Notes: generated from the letters alone by a model not told the origin. Numbered from the stretch's first letter, positions 1 through 7,955 are shown. The stretch is DNA of 49,611 nucleotides from Microbispora triticiradicis (GCA_003260025.2 QFZU02000285.1:1-49611); one strand, 5' to 3'. Translations and numbers: made by a program.

Positions 1-851
1 ACCCGCGCGGCGACGGCCGTGCCGAGGCGGGCGGCGCCGAGCACGTCCCGGCCGCGCAGCAGGCCGGCGGCGAACCCGGCGCAGTACGCGTCGCCGCAGC
101 CCGTGGTGTCGACCACCGGCACGTCCAGGGCGGGCACACGGGTGAGCCCCCCGGCGGTGGCCACGAGGCTGCCGGCGGCCCCGAGGGTGACGATCACGCC
201 CTTCGGGCCCTCGCCGAGCAGCGCGGCGGCGGCCTCCTCCGGGGTCGCGGCGCCGGTGAGCATGAGCGCCTGCTCCTCGTTGGGCAGCAGGTAGTCGACG
301 TGCGGCAGGAACGCCCGTACGGCGGGCATCAGGTCCGGCAGGTTGGACAGCAGGTCCAGCGTGACGATCGTGCCGCCCTCGCGGGCCTTGCCGAGCAGCG
401 CGTAGAACTCGGGGTCGTGCAGGCCCCAGGTGACGTCCATGCCGCCGAGGTGCACCACCTTCGCGGCGGTCAGGCGGCCGGCGTCGAGGTCGGCGGTCGC
501 CAGGCCCAGGTTGGCCCCGGGCACGTGGAACGAGGGCCGTCCGCCGTCGGGCCGGATCGGCAGGATGGAGGCGGCGGTCTGCTCCCCTGGACGGCGCACG
601 ACGCCGCTCACGTCCACGCCGTGCCGCGCCATGATCATCAGGAGGAAGTCGCCCAGCTCGTCGCCGCCGACGGCGCCCATGGTGGCCACCGGCACACCGA
701 TCTTCGCGAGGGCCACGGCCGTGCCGGCGGCCGCCCCCGCGGCGGTGATGCGGATCTGCTCCAGCAGGTGGGTGTCCTGGCCGGACGGGATGGACTCGAC
801 CGGGCGGGCCAGGACGTCGACGATATGCACGCCGACTGTCACAACCGTCAT
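1..851 (-). CDS. PfkB-family carbohydrate kinase (3' end outside window)
   Basis: Read on the minus strand from ATG at 851, 283 codons are visible and the gene continues past the left edge. The protein begins MTVVTVGVHIVDVLA, has the glycine-rich PfkB N-terminal motif (VGGDELGDF, residues 62-70) and the C-terminal signature DTTGCGDAYCAGF (248-260), with Asp254 the expected catalytic base. PfkB/ribokinase enzymes phosphorylate sugars or nucleosides with ATP in the cytoplasm; the substrate cannot be told from sequence. The usual DTxGAGD reads DTTGCGD, a tolerated variant. It is divergent from a TetR-family gene 52 bases away, which may control it. No Shine-Dalgarno precedes the ATG, and a promoter places transcription start at or next to it. 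Family assignment is firm; substrate unknown. Confidence 0.9.
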   Translation of the reverse strand, partial: MTVVTVGVHIVDVLARPVESIPSGQDTHLLEQIRITAAGAAAGTAVALAKIGVPVATMGAVGGDELGDFLLMIMARHGVDVSGVVRRPGEQTAASILPIRPDGGRPSFHVPGANLGLATADLDAGRLTAAKVVHLGGMDVTWGLHDPEFYALLGKAREGGTIVTLDLLSNLPDLMPAVRAFLPHVDYLLPNEEQALMLTGAATPEEAAAALLGEGPKGVIVTLGAAGSLVATAGGLTRVPALDVPVVDTTGCGDAYCAGFAAGLLRGRDVLGAARLGTAVAAR

Positions 852-857
852 GTGCGG

Positions 858-888
858 ATAATAGACGGGCGCCCGACTACGATGTCAA
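858..888 (-). promoter_or_regulatory. Promoter of the PfkB gene, probably leaderless
   Basis: On the minus strand a consensus -35 TTGACA (888-883) and -10 TATTAT (863-858) are separated by 19 bases. The base seven positions after the -10 is 851, the A of the ATG, so a leaderless transcript is predicted; this agrees with the lack of a ribosome-binding site. A perfect 10-base palindrome CGGGCGCCCG (866-875) lies in the spacer and could be an operator, for example for the divergent TetR protein. The promoter elements are seen; the operator role is inferred. Confidence 0.6.
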
Positions 889-903
889 CCGAGGTGATGG
901 AGC

Positions 904-1497
904 GTGCCGAAGATCGTCAATCATGAGGAACGCCGGGGGGAGGTCGTCGCGGCGGCGCGCCGGATCATCCTGCGCGACGGCATCGAGGCGGCGACGACCC
1001 GGGCCATCGCGAAGGAGGCCGGCTACTCCAACGGCGTGCTCACGCACTACTTCGCGGACAAGGACGAGATCCTGCTGTCGGCGCTGGAGGCCTCGCACCG
1101 GCGCATCGCCGACCGGCTGCGGGAGAAGCTGTCCGGCCGCACCGGGCTGGCGGCACTGCGGGAACTGCTGCTCGACAACGTCCCCCTCGACGGCGAGCGC
1201 GCCGGGGAGACCGGGCTCGAGGTCGGCTTCTGGGGGCGCTGCCTGACCAGTCCCGCGCTGCTGGAGGTGCAGCGGCGGGAGGCCGCCGAGCTTCGCTACG
1301 TGGTGACCAGCCTGCTGAGGTCCGCCGCCGAGGCCGGTGAGATCCGTACAAACGAGGACCCGGAGGACGTGGCCGAACGGCTGCTCGCGCTGGTGGACGG
1401 CCTCAGCGTGCACCGGCTGCTGTATCCCGCGAACGTCACCGCCGAGCGGCTGGAGCGGCTGCTGCTGCGCGAGATCGACCGCCTGCGCGGCGGCTGA
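904..1497 (+). CDS. TetR/AcrR-family transcriptional regulator
   Basis: 197 aa from a GTG start. The N-terminal helix-turn-helix is clear (TTRAIAKEAGYSNGVLTHYF, about residues 31-50), followed by a helical ligand domain of the BetI-like type. Such proteins are dimeric repressors released by small ligands. The gene is divergent from the PfkB kinase gene, and the short shared intergenic region holds a palindrome within the kinase promoter, so kinase control and autoregulation are plausible. It ends just before a strong hairpin. Ligand unknown. Confidence 0.9.
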   Translation: MPKIVNHEERRGEVVAAARRIILRDGIEAATTRAIAKEAGYSNGVLTHYFADKDEILLSALEASHRRIADRLREKLSGRTGLAALRELLLDNVPLDGERAGETGLEVGFWGRCLTSPALLEVQRREAAELRYVVTSLLRSAAEAGEIRTNEDPEDVAERLLALVDGLSVHRLLYPANVTAERLERLLLREIDRLRGG

Positions 1498-1501
1498 CCG
1501 G

Positions 1502-1533
1502 CCGCCGGGAGCCCGTATCCGGGTCCCCGGCGG
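1502..1533. terminator. Bidirectional hairpin terminator between convergent genes
   Basis: CCGCCGGG (1502-1509) pairs with CCCGGCGG (1526-1533), and the loop contains a second CCCG/CGGG stem. It sits between the ends of the TetR gene and the convergent FHA gene. No long T-run is present, which is usual in high-GC actinobacteria. Confidence 0.6.
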
Positions 1534-1557
1534 TCCGGCCGCCGTCTCAGGCGGGCG

Positions 1558-3156
1558 TCAGGCGGGGCGGTGCGCCTCGTAGCGCATGGTGCGGGAGACC
1601 CCGATGCGCACGGTCGTACCGGGCAGGATCGGCACCGGCTCGTTCGGCGGGATGTCGTAGAAGTTGGGGTCGCCCGGCGGCTGGATCTGCGTGCCGTTCA
1701 CCGACCCCAGGTCGAGCAGGTTGACGTCCCAGTTCTCCAGGAACACCCGCAGGTGCCGGCGGGACACCGAGCCGTCCGGGCTGGTGACCCTGGCCGGCCT
1801 GGCCTCGCCCGACTGCACCTCGGGGGCCCGCTCCGGGTCGCGGCCCAGCAGGTAGTCGGCCTCCAGCGGCAGCGCCATGCCGTCGTCGAGCAGCAGCGCG
1901 CCGAGCGGCGGGCGCGGGCCCTTGTACGGCACCACCGCCCGCTGGTCGATGGGGACGCCGCAGACCGCGCAGTACGGCGCGCGTGGGTCGTTGAAGTGGT
2001 CGTTCTTGCAGTCGACGCCGTACACCATGGGCCGCGGCTCCGGGTCGGGCGCCACGTCGAGCTGGGTCGCCTCCCCCGGCTCGTCGTCGGAGGCCTGCGA
2101 CGCCCCCTCGAAGGGCCCGTCGAACGGGCCGCCCAACGGTCCGCTTCCCGGCCCGTCCGGGGAGCCGCCCCGGTCCTGTGTTCCCCGGTCCTGGGCGGGC
2201 CCGTCCTGGGCGTCCTGGGGCCCGCCGCGGTCGTCGGACGGCTCGGGCAGCCCCGGGGACTGCTGCGGCCCGGAATGGGACGGGGTGTAGGGCGGGGCGG
2301 GCTGGGGGCCGGAGTGCTGCGCGGGCGCCGGGTCCGACAGTCCGGACGGCAACGGCGGCAGCGGCTGGGAGACGTGCGGCGGCTGGGCGGGCGGGGGGAC
2401 CGGCTGGGACGACGGACCGGACGACTGGGGCGCCGCGTGCTCGGCCGACGGCCCGGGGCCGGACAACGGCCCGCCGCCGAACGGCGAGACGGGCGGCGAG
2501 AGGGGCGGCTGGGCGGGCGGGGAGGCGGGCGGGGGCGGCACCACGGGCCCCCGCGGCCCGATCGGCTCCGGCACCCCCACCGGCGGGGGCTGCGCTCCCG
2601 TGTGCTGCCCCTGATGCTGCGGCTGGTGCTGCGGCGGGCGCGGGGGCAGCGGCGGGAAGGCGAGGTCGCCGTGCCGGGTGAGGTCGCACTCCAGCCCGGC
2701 TCCCGTGACGACGCCGCCGTCCAGCCGGGCGTACGGGCTCGACGGGCCGGCTCCCGGCAGGCGCAGCAGCACCGTGGACACCGGGCCGTTGACGAGGCGG
2801 TCGGTCCAGGTCAGCGCGTCGTGCCCGGCGAGGCGCACCTCGCCCTCCGGGCCCGACACGCTCGCGTACGCGGCCCCGCTGACCAGCACGGCCACGCCTC
2901 CCCCGGCGGGACCGGCGACCGCGCAGGCCACCGGCTCCCCGATCGAGCGGTCCATGGCGCGCGCGAGCACCTGGGCCACGCGCCGGGCCAGCGCCCGGCC
3001 GTCCCCGCCCGTCGTGGCGGTCTCGTGCAACGCGCTCAGCAGGTCCTCGACCGGCTGGTCGCCGCCGGTGGCGCACACGAGCAGCAAGCCGTTCAGATGG
3101 GCGACCACGCCCTCTCCCGGCAGCGGGCGGACCACCCCCACGCCCTGTTCCGTCAC
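1558..3156 (-). CDS. FHA-domain protein with proline/glutamine-rich linker and Cys motif
   Basis: 532 aa from GTG at 3156, supported by GGAGGGAG eight bases upstream. The N-terminal ~160 residues form a globular domain I do not recognise with certainty. A long Pro/Gln/Ser/Gly-rich disordered linker (about 170-370) follows, then a short cysteine cluster (DCKNDH...YCAVCG) that may be a zinc ribbon, and a C-terminal FHA domain with the diagnostic LLGRD, SVSRRHLRV and LGSVNGT motifs. FHA domains bind phosphothreonine, so it probably acts downstream of Ser/Thr kinases. The upstream site-2 protease is in the same orientation 250 bases away. Partner and output unknown. Confidence 0.9.
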   Translation of the reverse strand: MTEQGVGVVRPLPGEGVVAHLNGLLLVCATGGDQPVEDLLSALHETATTGGDGRALARRVAQVLARAMDRSIGEPVACAVAGPAGGGVAVLVSGAAYASVSGPEGEVRLAGHDALTWTDRLVNGPVSTVLLRLPGAGPSSPYARLDGGVVTGAGLECDLTRHGDLAFPPLPPRPPQHQPQHQGQHTGAQPPPVGVPEPIGPRGPVVPPPPASPPAQPPLSPPVSPFGGGPLSGPGPSAEHAAPQSSGPSSQPVPPPAQPPHVSQPLPPLPSGLSDPAPAQHSGPQPAPPYTPSHSGPQQSPGLPEPSDDRGGPQDAQDGPAQDRGTQDRGGSPDGPGSGPLGGPFDGPFEGASQASDDEPGEATQLDVAPDPEPRPMVYGVDCKNDHFNDPRAPYCAVCGVPIDQRAVVPYKGPRPPLGALLLDDGMALPLEADYLLGRDPERAPEVQSGEARPARVTSPDGSVSRRHLRVFLENWDVNLLDLGSVNGTQIQPPGDPNFYDIPPNEPVPILPGTTVRIGVSRTMRYEAHRPA

Positions 3157-3201
3157 AGAAGTTCTCCCTCCGGAAACGCCACCGGATGTCCGGCATCATC
3201 G

Positions 3202-3220
3202 CCGGCACGCCGTGTGCCGG
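3202..3220 (-). other. Leader hairpin upstream of the FHA gene
   Basis: CCGGCAC and GTGCCGG (7-base perfect arms, 5-base loop) lie about 45 bases before the FHA start. The 250 bases between the FHA and protease genes otherwise hold only possible -10-like hexamers (TAGGGT on the minus strand at 3324-3319; TACTTT at 3250-3245) without a convincing -35. Confidence 0.35.
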
Positions 3221-3406
3221 ATCGATCACCCCAGAAAGTAGCAAAAAGTATGGTGAACCGGCCTGCCGGAGCGCGCGTACGGGCGACCGAGCGTGCTCGG
3301 GCCCCGGTCTCGCTCAGCACCCTAGCCCCCGGCCGTCCCGATGACGAGTGCGCGGGCCCCGCCCCGGGCGCCCCGGCCCGCCCCGCCCGGAAGGCCAGGG
3401 TGACGC

Positions 3407-4537
3407 TCACACGCCGCTGAACATGCGGTTGACGTCGGCGGTGGCGAGCACGCCGTAGATCTCTCCGCCGCGCTCGACGAGCAGGTATTCGGGCGCCGGA
3501 GAGCCCCGCATGGCGTCGAGCAGCGACTCCCCCTCCAGGTCGGCGCCGAGCACCAGCGCGGGCTCCAGGGTGCGCGACAGGGCCCCGACGTTCACCCACG
3601 GCCTGCGCTGCTCGGGAGTGGCGTTGACCGCCGCCTCGTTCACGATGCCCACCGGGTGCCCGTCGTGGTCCACCACCACCATCGCCCCGGCTCCGGACTC
3701 GCGCGCCCGGCGCAGGCCCTCGGAGAGCGGCACCTCGGCCGTGACCGGGATCGCCCTGCGCGCCAGCACCCGGGCCCGCAACTGCGGCAGCCGGGCCCGT
3801 ACGCGGGCGACCCGCAGCGACTGGGAGGCCCCGAGCCAGATGAACGACGCCAGCACCACCGTCCAGAGCATGCTGCCGATGGCCGGCTCCTGCCCGGCCA
3901 TCAGGTTCATCAGGAGCGGCACCACGACCACCGCGACCGCCACGCCGCGCCCGACCCACGCGGCGGCCATCGTGCCCGTGCCCGAGTCGCGCTTGACCTT
4001 CCACACGGCCGCCCGCAGCATCCGGCCGCCGTCGAGCGGCAGGCCGGGCAGCAGGTTGAACACGCCGACGATCAGGTTGGACAGCCACAGCTGCCACATC
4101 AGCACCTGGGCCAGGCCGCCCGGCGGCACCACGAACGCCTCCACGAGGGCCCCGATCCCGGCCAGCCCCAGCGACAGCAGCGGCCCGGCGAAGGCCACGT
4201 TGAACTCCCGGCCCGCCGTCTCGGGCTCGCGCTCGATCTCCGAGACGCCGCCCAGCATGTAGAGGGTGATCCGGCGCACCGGCAGGCCGTAGTGCTTGGC
4301 CACCACGCAGTGCGCCAGCTCGTGCAGCAGTACGGAGACGTACAACAGGACGGCGAAGGCCAGCGCGACCAGGTAGGTGGCGGACTCGCCGTAGCCGGGC
4401 AGCATGTCGGCGAACCGCGGCTGGAAGCTGACCGTGATGAACGCCGCCACGATGAGCCACGTCGGCGAGACGTAGACGGGAATGCCGAACGGCCGCCCCA
4501 TCCGCAGTCCGGTGGACTCCTTGGCAGGTGTGCTCAT
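3407..4537 (-). CDS. Site-2 protease (M50 metalloprotease) with C-terminal CBS pair
   Basis: 376 aa integral membrane protein. The zinc site HELAH is at residues 72-76 and the second motif NLLPGLPLDGG at 161-171 supplies the conserved Asp169. Several hydrophobic segments cover residues 25-250, and two CBS modules fill about 260-376. This matches the SpoIVFB/Rip3-like branch of intramembrane proteases, which cut anti-sigma factors or other membrane proteins; CBS domains usually sense adenine nucleotides. It is divergent from a RecB-family nuclease gene, an arrangement I recall from other actinomycetes. The ATG at 4537 begins MSTPAKESTG. Confidence 0.93.
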   Translation of the reverse strand: MSTPAKESTGLRMGRPFGIPVYVSPTWLIVAAFITVSFQPRFADMLPGYGESATYLVALAFAVLLYVSVLLHELAHCVVAKHYGLPVRRITLYMLGGVSEIEREPETAGREFNVAFAGPLLSLGLAGIGALVEAFVVPPGGLAQVLMWQLWLSNLIVGVFNLLPGLPLDGGRMLRAAVWKVKRDSGTGTMAAAWVGRGVAVAVVVVPLLMNLMAGQEPAIGSMLWTVVLASFIWLGASQSLRVARVRARLPQLRARVLARRAIPVTAEVPLSEGLRRARESGAGAMVVVDHDGHPVGIVNEAAVNATPEQRRPWVNVGALSRTLEPALVLGADLEGESLLDAMRGSPAPEYLLVERGGEIYGVLATADVNRMFSGV

Positions 4538-4641
4538 TTGGCCGCCTTCCCTCCCGCGCCCCTCGATGCTACGCGGCGCGACGTGAGATCAGCCTAAGAG
4601 CTGCCCGCCCGCCGCGGAGCACGCGATCGTCCCGGCGGTAC

Positions 4642-4683
4642 GGGAGACGGCGGCGGGGAGACGGCGGCGGGGAGACGGCGGCG
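4642..4683. repeat. Three tandem 14-base repeats
   Basis: GGGAGACGGCGGCG occurs three times exactly, end to end, in the region between the divergent protease and nuclease genes. It is a purine-rich tract just upstream of the nuclease start. Function unknown; it may simply reflect slippage. Confidence 0.85.
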
Positions 4684-4737
4684 AGGGGACCGCGGGCGCG
4701 GACGCGTTCTGTCGGCTCGATGTCCTACAGTTCCGGC

Positions 4738-5598
4738 ATGACCCTCGCCGAAGAGCGCGCCGTTATCGGGGCGCTGTCCCCCTCCCGGGCCGGTGACTTC
4801 ATGACCTGCCCCCTGCTCTACCGGTTCAGGGTGATCGACCAGCTCCCCGAGCGTCCCTCGGCGGCCGCGGTCCGGGGCACCCTCGTCCACGCCGTGCTGG
4901 AGCGGCTGTACGACCTGCCGGCCGAGGCGCGGACGGTCGCCGCGGCGCAGGAGCTGCTGGAGCCGCAGTGGCGGCGGCTGCTGACCGAGGAGCCCGACTA
5001 CGCGGGGCTGTTCGAGACCGACGAGGAGCGCGACGCCTGGCTGACCCAGGCCCGCGGCATGGTCGAGCGTTACTTCACGCTGGAGGACCCGCAGCGGCTG
5101 GAGCCCGCCGAGCGCGAGATGTACGTCGAGGCCGTGCTCGACAGCGGCCTGCTGCTGCGCGGCTACATCGACCGGCTCGACGTGGCCCCGACCGGCGAGA
5201 CGCGGATCGTGGACTACAAGACGGGCACGGCGCCGGGGCGCGAGTGGGAGGCCAAGGCGCTGTTCCAGATGAAGTTCTACGCGCTGGCGCTGTGGCGGCT
5301 GAAGGGGCAGGTCCCCCGGATGCTCCAGCTCATGTACCTCGGCAACGGCGAGATCCTCCGCTACGTCCCCGACGAGGCGGACCTGCGGGCCACCGAGCGC
5401 AAGGTCGAGGCGCTGTGGGCGGCGATCGAGCGCGCGGTGCGCACCCGCGAGTGGCGGGCCCGCCGCTCGCGGCTGTGCGACTGGTGCGACCACCAGGCCC
5501 TGTGCCCGGAGTTCGGCGGCACGCCGCCGCCCGTGCCGGACCGCGAGCCCGGCCTGTCGGCCCGCGTGAACAGGCGGTCCGCCGCCGACGAGATCTAG
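4738..5598 (+). CDS. RecB-family / Cas4-like nuclease
   Basis: 286 aa from ATG at 4738 (MTLAEERAVIGALSPSRAGD). The PD-(D/E)xK nuclease core is visible: His51 in RGTLVHAVLE, Asp in GYIDRLD and the DxK pair in IVDYKTG. Four cysteines are placed as in Cas4/AddB enzymes: Cys24 near the N-terminus and Cys247-x2-Cys250-x5-Cys256 at the C-terminus, predicting a 4Fe-4S cluster. Such enzymes are single-strand DNA exonucleases. No CRISPR or helicase gene is nearby, so a stand-alone repair role is likely. A 24-base palindrome 120 bases downstream may end its transcript. Confidence 0.88.
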   Translation: MTLAEERAVIGALSPSRAGDFMTCPLLYRFRVIDQLPERPSAAAVRGTLVHAVLERLYDLPAEARTVAAAQELLEPQWRRLLTEEPDYAGLFETDEERDAWLTQARGMVERYFTLEDPQRLEPAEREMYVEAVLDSGLLLRGYIDRLDVAPTGETRIVDYKTGTAPGREWEAKALFQMKFYALALWRLKGQVPRMLQLMYLGNGEILRYVPDEADLRATERKVEALWAAIERAVRTREWRARRSRLCDWCDHQALCPEFGGTPPPVPDREPGLSARVNRRSAADEI

Positions 5599-5720
5599 CG
5601 ACCCCGCCCCCTCGCACCGCCCCTCGCACCGCCCCTGGCGCCGTCTCGGCACCACTCCGCCCGGGCACATCGCCGGGGCCGGTGTGCCCGGCCGTGTCCC
5701 ACGCTCGCCGGGCCAGTGCG

Positions 5721-5744
5721 CGCATCCTCCGTACGGAGGATGCG
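5721..5744. terminator. 24-base perfect palindrome (terminator or operator)
   Basis: The 24 bases are a perfect palindrome with arms CGCATCCTCC and GGAGGATGCG around GTAC. Read on the plus strand it is followed by GGATTT, so it could be an intrinsic terminator for the nuclease gene. It also lies about 22 bases before the -35 of the next gene, where a response regulator could bind. Confidence 0.5.
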
Positions 5745-5765
5745 GGATTTCCCTCCCGGGCAGGG

Positions 5766-5792
5766 TGGACACGCGCGGGGACGGCCTAAGTT
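5766..5792 (+). promoter_or_regulatory. Probable leaderless promoter of the histidine kinase gene
   Basis: TGGACA (5766-5771) and TAAGTT (5787-5792) are 15 bases apart. The seventh base after the -10 is 5799, the first base of the GTG start, and there is no Shine-Dalgarno, so a leaderless message is likely. The spacer is short, hence moderate confidence. Confidence 0.4.
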
Positions 5793-5798
5793 TGGTAC

Positions 5799-7199
5799 GT
5801 GCGCACCACCCCCGGCAGTACGCGATCCTGGCTTCGGGCTCATCCCCTGGTCTTCGACGCGATCCTCGCGGTGGTGCTGACGACCGCGTCCCTGTGGTGG
5901 ATCGCCTCGGCCGGCCCCGAGGAGGGAGCCGGCTGGCTGCGGTCCGCGACGCCCCGTCCGGCGGACGCGTTGAACCTGGTCCTGGCGGCGGCCTGCACGC
6001 TGCCCGTGGCGCTGCGGCGTAGCCGGCCCCTCGTCCTGCTCGTGGCCACCTGCGTCCCGCAGGCGGCGCTCGACACACTCCACTACGACCCCGGTCTCAG
6101 CGAGTTCGGCGGGCTCGTGCTGCTCTACTCCGTGGCCGCCTACCGGGGACTGGCGCTGAGCCTGGCCGCCCTCGTCGTCTCCTTCTCCTCCTACGTCGCC
6201 AGCGCCGTCAGCGGGGTAATCACCCCGTCCTGGACCGACCACGTCGTCGTGACCGCCGTCCTGCTGCTGTGCTGGGTGTGCGGCCGGGCGTTGCGGTTGC
6301 GCCGCGCCTACCTCGACGAACTGGTCCAGCGGGCGCACCGGCTGGAGCGGGCGCGGGACGCGGACACGCGGGCCGCCCGGGCCGAGGAACGCTCCCGGAT
6401 CGCCCGCGAGCTGCACGACGTGGTGGCCCACCACGTGAGCGTGATGACCGTGCAGGCCGCCGCGGCGCGCCGGATGCTCGACACCAAGCCGGACGTCGCC
6501 CGCGACGCCCTCACCGCCATCGAGGAGATGGGCCGTACGGCGATGGCGGAGATGCGCAACATCGTCGGCGTGCTGCGCACCGACGGCCCGGCCGAGCGCG
6601 GGCCGCAGCCGGGCATGCAGGACCTGCCGGCGCTGGTCGAGCAGATGCGCGAGGCGGGCCTGCGCACGCAGTTGCGCATCGAGGGCGACCGGCCCGGCCT
6701 GCCGCCCGGGGTCGACCTCGCCGCCTACCGCCTCGTGCAGGAGGCGCTCACCAACAGCCTGCGGCACGCCGGGCCCGCGGCCCGCGCGTGGGTCACCGTC
6801 CGGCACGAGGGGAACGAGCTGACCCTCCAGGTCGAGGACGACGGGCGGGGCGCGGCCGAGGAATCGGTGCGTATCGGTGGCAAAGGTCATGGGCTCGTCG
6901 GCATCCGCGAGCGTGTGGCCCTCTATGGTGGAGTCCTGCGGATCGGACCCCGCGTCGGGGGCGGGTTCGAGGTCCGCGCCCGCTTCCCGTTGAAGGACAG
7001 CCCCCTGAAGGACAGGCCCGTCAGGGTCGGCCCCGGCAGGGACGGCTCCGTCAAGGGCGGTCCGGGCAGGGAGCTTCCCCTCAGGCACGTCGCCCCCGGC
7101 GACGACACGACCGAGCACGCCCCCGAACACGGCACGACCGGGCATGAGCCCGCCACGAACCATCCCCTCACGCACGGCCCCCTCAAGGACACGACATGA
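5799..7199 (+). CDS. Sensor histidine kinase (HisKA_3/NarL partner type)
   Basis: 466 aa. Four to five hydrophobic segments occupy residues 17-165 with no large extracellular loop, so it probably senses within or near the membrane. The HisKA_3 phospho-acceptor is His206 in ARELHDVVAHHV, and the ATPase has Asn319 (VQEALTNSLRHA), DDGRG (347-351) and GHGLVGIRERV. After residue 398 a Gly/Pro/His-rich low-complexity tail of about 69 residues begins and ends with PLKD words; it is not part of the kinase fold. The stop overlaps a mini-ORF start (ATGA) that leads to the response regulator. Signal unknown; LiaS/DesK-like architecture. Confidence 0.92.
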   Translation: MRTTPGSTRSWLRAHPLVFDAILAVVLTTASLWWIASAGPEEGAGWLRSATPRPADALNLVLAAACTLPVALRRSRPLVLLVATCVPQAALDTLHYDPGLSEFGGLVLLYSVAAYRGLALSLAALVVSFSSYVASAVSGVITPSWTDHVVVTAVLLLCWVCGRALRLRRAYLDELVQRAHRLERARDADTRAARAEERSRIARELHDVVAHHVSVMTVQAAAARRMLDTKPDVARDALTAIEEMGRTAMAEMRNIVGVLRTDGPAERGPQPGMQDLPALVEQMREAGLRTQLRIEGDRPGLPPGVDLAAYRLVQEALTNSLRHAGPAARAWVTVRHEGNELTLQVEDDGRGAAEESVRIGGKGHGLVGIRERVALYGGVLRIGPRVGGGFEVRARFPLKDSPLKDRPVRVGPGRDGSVKGGPGRELPLRHVAPGDDTTEHAPEHGTTGHEPATNHPLTHGPLKDTT

Positions 7200-7264
7200 C
7201 GATCAGGGTGTTCTCCCCCGCGCGGCGGCGGGTCGCCGCGACGCCCAGGACGGACGGATCATGA
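7196..7264 (+). CDS. 22-codon coupling mini-ORF between kinase and regulator genes
   Basis: ATG at 7196 overlaps the kinase stop (ATGA), and the reading frame MTIRVFSPARRRVAATPRTD plus GS ends at TGA 7262-7264, which overlaps the regulator ATG at 7261 (again ATGA). Its first 17 bases match the regulator start at 16 of 17 positions and encode the same MTIRV. It may be a relic of a duplicated start that now couples translation of the two genes. Whether the peptide has a function is unknown. Confidence 0.4.
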   Translation: MTIRVFSPARRRVAATPRTDGS

Positions 7265-7944
7265 CGATCCGGGTGTTGCTGGTCGACGACCAGCCGCTGC
7301 TGCGCACCGGATTCCGGTTCATCCTCGAAGCGGAGGCCGACGTCACCGTCGTGGGCGAGGCCGGCGACGGCGCGACGGCGATGGAGCAGTCCCGCGCCCT
7401 GCTGCCCGACGTGGTGCTCATGGACGTCCGCATGCCCGGCACCGACGGCATCGAGGCCACCCGCCGCATCGTGCGGGAGGCCGCGCCCACCGCCCACGTG
7501 CCGAAGGTGCTCGTGCTGACCACGTTCGACCTGGACGAGTACATCGTCGAGGCGCTACGCGCGGGCGCGAGCGGGTTCCTGCTCAAGGACGTGCCCCCGG
7601 ACGACCTGGTGCAGGCGATCCGGGTGGTGGCGGCCGGCGACGCCATCGTGGCGCCGAGCGTCACCCGGCGGCTGCTGGACCGGTTCGCCGCCCGGCTGCC
7701 CTCCGCACACCAGCAGGCCACCCCCGCGCGGCTCGACCGGCTCACCGAACGCGAGCTGGAGGTCCTGCGCCTCATCGCCAAGGGCATGTCGAACGCGGAG
7801 ATCGCCGCCACGCTGGTGGTCAGCGAGACGACCGTCAAGACGCATGTGGGGAACGTGCTGACCAAGCTCGGCCTGCGTGACCGGGTGCAGGCGGTCGTGC
7901 TCGCCTACGAGACCGGGCTGATCATCCCCGGCGCCTTCTCCTGA
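7261..7944 (+). CDS. NarL/LuxR-family response regulator
   Basis: 227 aa. Receiver domain with acidic pair Asp9/Asp10, phospho-acceptor Asp55 (VVLMDVRMPG) and the conserved Thr and Lys of the switch (VLVLTTF, FLLKDVPP). The C-terminal LuxR-type helix-turn-helix is typical (LTERELEVLRLIAKGMSN). It is the DNA-binding partner of the upstream kinase. ATG at 7261 is chosen because MTIRVLLVDDQ is the usual receiver start; translation probably depends on reinitiation from the upstream mini-ORF. Targets are unknown, although the 24-base palindrome before the kinase promoter is a candidate for autoregulation. Confidence 0.95.
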   Translation: MTIRVLLVDDQPLLRTGFRFILEAEADVTVVGEAGDGATAMEQSRALLPDVVLMDVRMPGTDGIEATRRIVREAAPTAHVPKVLVLTTFDLDEYIVEALRAGASGFLLKDVPPDDLVQAIRVVAAGDAIVAPSVTRRLLDRFAARLPSAHQQATPARLDRLTERELEVLRLIAKGMSNAEIAATLVVSETTVKTHVGNVLTKLGLRDRVQAVVLAYETGLIIPGAFS

Positions 7945-7955
7945 GCCTCAGCGCG

